Part shown: one piece after another, positions 13,819 through 14,949 of the stretch
How positions within the stretch are numbered: the first letter of the stretch is position 1
Layout of the letters: each line of letters starts with the position of its first letter
Source of the DNA: SCGC-AAA252-I15 sp043822165
GTDB taxonomy: Archaea > Altiarchaeota > Altiarchaeia > IMC4 > SCGC-AAA252-I15
Assembly: GCA_043822165.1 (NCBI GenBank)
Contig: JBDRCA010000016.1
Coordinates: 1-14,949, forward strand
Length of the DNA: 14,949 nucleotides
Reading direction: 5' to 3'
Translations under genes and position numbers: made by a program
Notes under the pieces: model-generated
Databases searched by the model: none
The model's input: the letters and a program-made list of their open reading frames with translations, nothing else
What the model was told of the DNA's origin: nothing

Positions 13819-13955
13819 GAACGGCTCGCTCCGTTCACACGCGCTGCGGATATAAGGATCTTTCAGATCCCTAATGCACATAAATATGTGCGAATCCCAT
13901 TAAGGTGCACTCCACTCGGAGAGTGGACGTGCGCCCTTTCTCGTCGGGAAATTCC
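13807..13955 (+). ncRNA. Structured non-coding element between the two tRNA-Val 5' ends
   Basis: No coding frame fits here, but hairpins follow one another. (I) GAACGG/CCGTTC, loop CTCGCT (13819-13836), then ACACGCG. (II) GGATCT/AGATCC, loop TTC (13856-13870). (III) GCACATA/TATGTGC, loop AA (13876-13891). (IV) a 14-bp stem 13904-13917 with 13921-13935, loop GGA, one bulged C and one wobble. (V) CGTCGG/CCGACG (13942-13959), reaching the tRNA start. A TATA-like box lies at the right distance upstream. It is not an SRP or RNase P RNA that I can recognise. A tRNA-linked small RNA or a small mobile element are both possible. Confidence 0.5.
13819..13843 (+). repeat. tRNA-associated hairpin element, copy in the structured region
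   Basis: GAACGG-CTCGCT-CCGTTC (13819-13836), then ACACGCG (13837-13843). Same loop and tail as the copies beside tRNA-Pro and 3' of tRNA-Val. Confidence 0.65.
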
Positions 13956-13970
13956 GACGGGCTCGTAGTC
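13956..13970 (+). repeat. 15-bp direct repeat, copy 2 (inside tRNA-Val)
   Basis: Second exact copy of GACGGGCTCGTAGTC; its last 12 bases are the 5' end of tRNA-Val. Confidence 0.75.
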
Positions 13971-14032
13971 TAGTCGGTTATGACGTCGCCTTTACGAGGC
14001 GAAGATCCCCGGTTCGAATCCGGGCGAGCCCA
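13959..14032 (+). tRNA. tRNA-Val (anticodon TAC)
   Basis: A 74-nt gene without intron. Acceptor GGGCTCG pairs with CGAGCCC; D arm GTCTAGTCGGTTATGAC; anticodon stem TCGCC/GGCGA around TTTACGA, giving UAC for valine; variable AGATC; T arm CCCGG-TTCGAAT-CCGGG; discriminator A at 14032, no encoded CCA. A hairpin element begins 3 nt after the 3' end, and a T-tract follows further on. Confidence 0.96.
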
Positions 14033-14034
14033 AC

Positions 14035-14101
14035 GCACGGCTCGCTCCGTGCACACGCGGAGCGGGTGCCGTCTTTCGACGGCACGCACTGCATTTATGC
14101 A
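14035..14101 (+). repeat. tRNA-associated hairpin element, copy 3' of tRNA-Val
   Basis: Hairpin I: GCACGG-CTCGCT-CCGTGC (14035-14052), then ACACGCG (14053-14059). Hairpin II: GTGCCGTC/GACGGCAC with loop TTTC (14066-14085), a perfect 8-bp stem. Hairpin III: TGCAT/ATGCA (14090-14101). Order and loops parallel the copy at 13819-13891, while stem sequences differ with pairing kept. Confidence 0.65.
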
Positions 14102-14107
14102 AGCGTA

Positions 14108-14114
14108 TTTTTTT
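14108..14114 (+). terminator. T7 tract ending the tRNA-Val/hairpin transcript
   Basis: Seven T residues directly after hairpin III, suitable as an archaeal terminator for the plus-strand RNA. It overlaps the stop codon region of the opposing membrane gene. Confidence 0.45.
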
Positions 14115-14949
14115 AGAGTTTTTTTGTTGTTGTCGCGGCTGTTAGGTATGCTACTGCTCCCAGGAGGAGCGCTGTTTTGAAGCCCCAGTTGATTGCGATT
14201 ATGACCGCGATTATTGAGGCGAGGACTGAGCTTCCTCCGTTTATCGCCCACATCCATGGTATTGTCTTGTAGTCGGTTTTGTTTAGTTTTCTGATGGCTG
14301 TGGGGAATGGCATGCCCATGAGTATTCCGAGCGGCGTTATGAGTGTGAGGGAGATGAGGATTCGTTGGCTTAGGGGGTTGTTTAGGAAGGCTTCGAATAC
14401 GTTCGGCAGTATTATCGTGTATGCTGCTGCGAGTATTGCTATTGCCAGTGTTATGTGTCTTAGTTTGTTTTCAGCGTAGTCTTTTCTGAGTCCTGTGAGG
14501 TAGCTTCCTATCCCACTGGATACTAGCAGGGAGAACAAGACTATCGAAAGCGAGTAAGTGGGGTGGCCGAGGAATAATATGAATTTCTGCAGGAACGTTA
14601 TTTCCGCGAGCATGAAGCCGACGCCGATTGATGAGAAATAGGTTATCGCGAATATTTTCTGCAGCTTAAAAGGCGTCTTCTTCGAGGCTGCGGTGAGCGG
14701 CATAAACATCAGTGCGGCGAGCATTAGGGTGACTATTATGAAGACGCTTACGAGTATGACCAATCCTATGTTGTTCATGTATGACGTGAATTTTTTGTTT
14801 TCTGAAAGCAGCATTCGGGCGTTGTCGAATCTGACTGTGTAGAAGAAGAATGGTTTGTCGTCTGTGGGCGGTTTGATGTCGAACGGGTATTGCTCGTAGA
14901 TGCTCTCCGGGTGTGGATCATTCATGATTCTGGAGAAAATGCTGTCTCC
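14113..14949 (-). CDS. Membrane-embedded spermidine synthase-like protein, C-terminal part
   Basis: The frame is open through the right edge (eight codons, GDSIFSRI, precede the first visible Met), so only the last 278 residues are seen. First comes a loop NDPHPESIYEQYPFDIKPPT then DDKPFFFYTVRFDN, which resembles the end of a spermidine-synthase-type domain. Seven or so hydrophobic helices follow, with conserved-looking GVGFMLAEITFLQKF, LGILMGMPFPTAIRKL and PWMWAINGGSSVLAS blocks known from large membrane proteins that combine a polyamine-synthase-like domain with helices on both sides. The N-terminal helices and SAM-binding core lie outside the window. Substrate and role are not known. Polyamine-synthase activity should not be assumed. 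Confidence 0.8.
   Translation of the reverse strand, partial: GDSIFSRIMNDPHPESIYEQYPFDIKPPTDDKPFFFYTVRFDNARMLLSENKKFTSYMNNIGLVILVSVFIIVTLMLAALMFMPLTAASKKTPFKLQKIFAITYFSSIGVGFMLAEITFLQKFILFLGHPTYSLSIVLFSLLVSSGIGSYLTGLRKDYAENKLRHITLAIAILAAAYTIILPNVFEAFLNNPLSQRILISLTLITPLGILMGMPFPTAIRKLNKTDYKTIPWMWAINGGSSVLASIIAVIIAINWGFKTALLLGAVAYLTAATTTKKL

Noticed and set aside
13804..14101. CRISPR array
   Set aside because: Repeats are few, unequal in length, linked to tRNA ends and carry no regular spacers; no cas genes are near.
13970..14257. Minus-strand 95-codon frame across tRNA-Val
   Set aside because: Its RPDSNRGSS stretch is the familiar false translation of a tRNA T arm.

Overview
This window looks like an archaeal chromosome segment. 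The evidence is a stand-alone Bud32 kinase, an ADP-forming acyl-CoA synthetase, a tRNA-Pro interrupted by an intron and lacking encoded CCA, an archaeal-type ADP-ribose Nudix enzyme, and AT-rich TATA-like boxes 25-33 nt upstream of start codons (many genes look leaderless). Alternative GTG/TTG starts occur alongside ATG. I cannot name the lineage safely; nothing seen is specific to one phylum.

Layout. 1-444 (minus): start of a multi-pass membrane protein that leaves the window, with a possible 33-aa ORF just before it. 667-3056 (minus): a secreted or membrane-anchored Gly/Val/Thr-rich repeat protein with a C-terminal TPR-like domain, followed by a decayed tandem copy of that C-terminal domain spread over all three frames. 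3101-4462 (plus): a protein made of two fused SAM-methyltransferase domains, divergent from the repeat protein. 4463-5065 (minus): Bud32. 5085-5366: tRNA-Pro with intron plus structured repeats. 5397-6580 (minus): MazG-like pyrophosphohydrolase and polysaccharide deacetylase, overlapping by ATGA. 6638-10569 (plus): ADP-forming acyl-CoA synthetase, a BioD-like/DRTGG protein (ATGA overlap), and a zinc phospholipase C-like protein. 10562-13762 (minus): unknown protein, membrane pyrophosphatase, Nudix hydrolase. 13804-14114 (plus): structured non-coding region with tRNA-Val. 14113-14949 (minus): C-terminal membrane half of a spermidine-synthase-like protein that enters from the right edge.

Functional themes. 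Energy conservation is represented by the ADP-forming synthetase (ATP from acyl-CoA) and the ion-pumping pyrophosphatase. Nucleotide housekeeping is represented by MazG and Nudix. The left end (membrane protein, exported repeat protein, methyltransferases) and the deacetylase suggest envelope or polysaccharide work, which is inference only.

The most unusual content is non-coding. A small hairpin with an invariant CTCGCT loop, a stem whose outer pairs covary, and an ACACGC tail occurs directly 3' of tRNA-Pro and of tRNA-Val, and again in a 137-nt structured stretch flanked by exact 15-bp direct repeats of the tRNA-Val 5' end. This resembles a small tRNA-associated RNA or mobile element family that I do not recognise.
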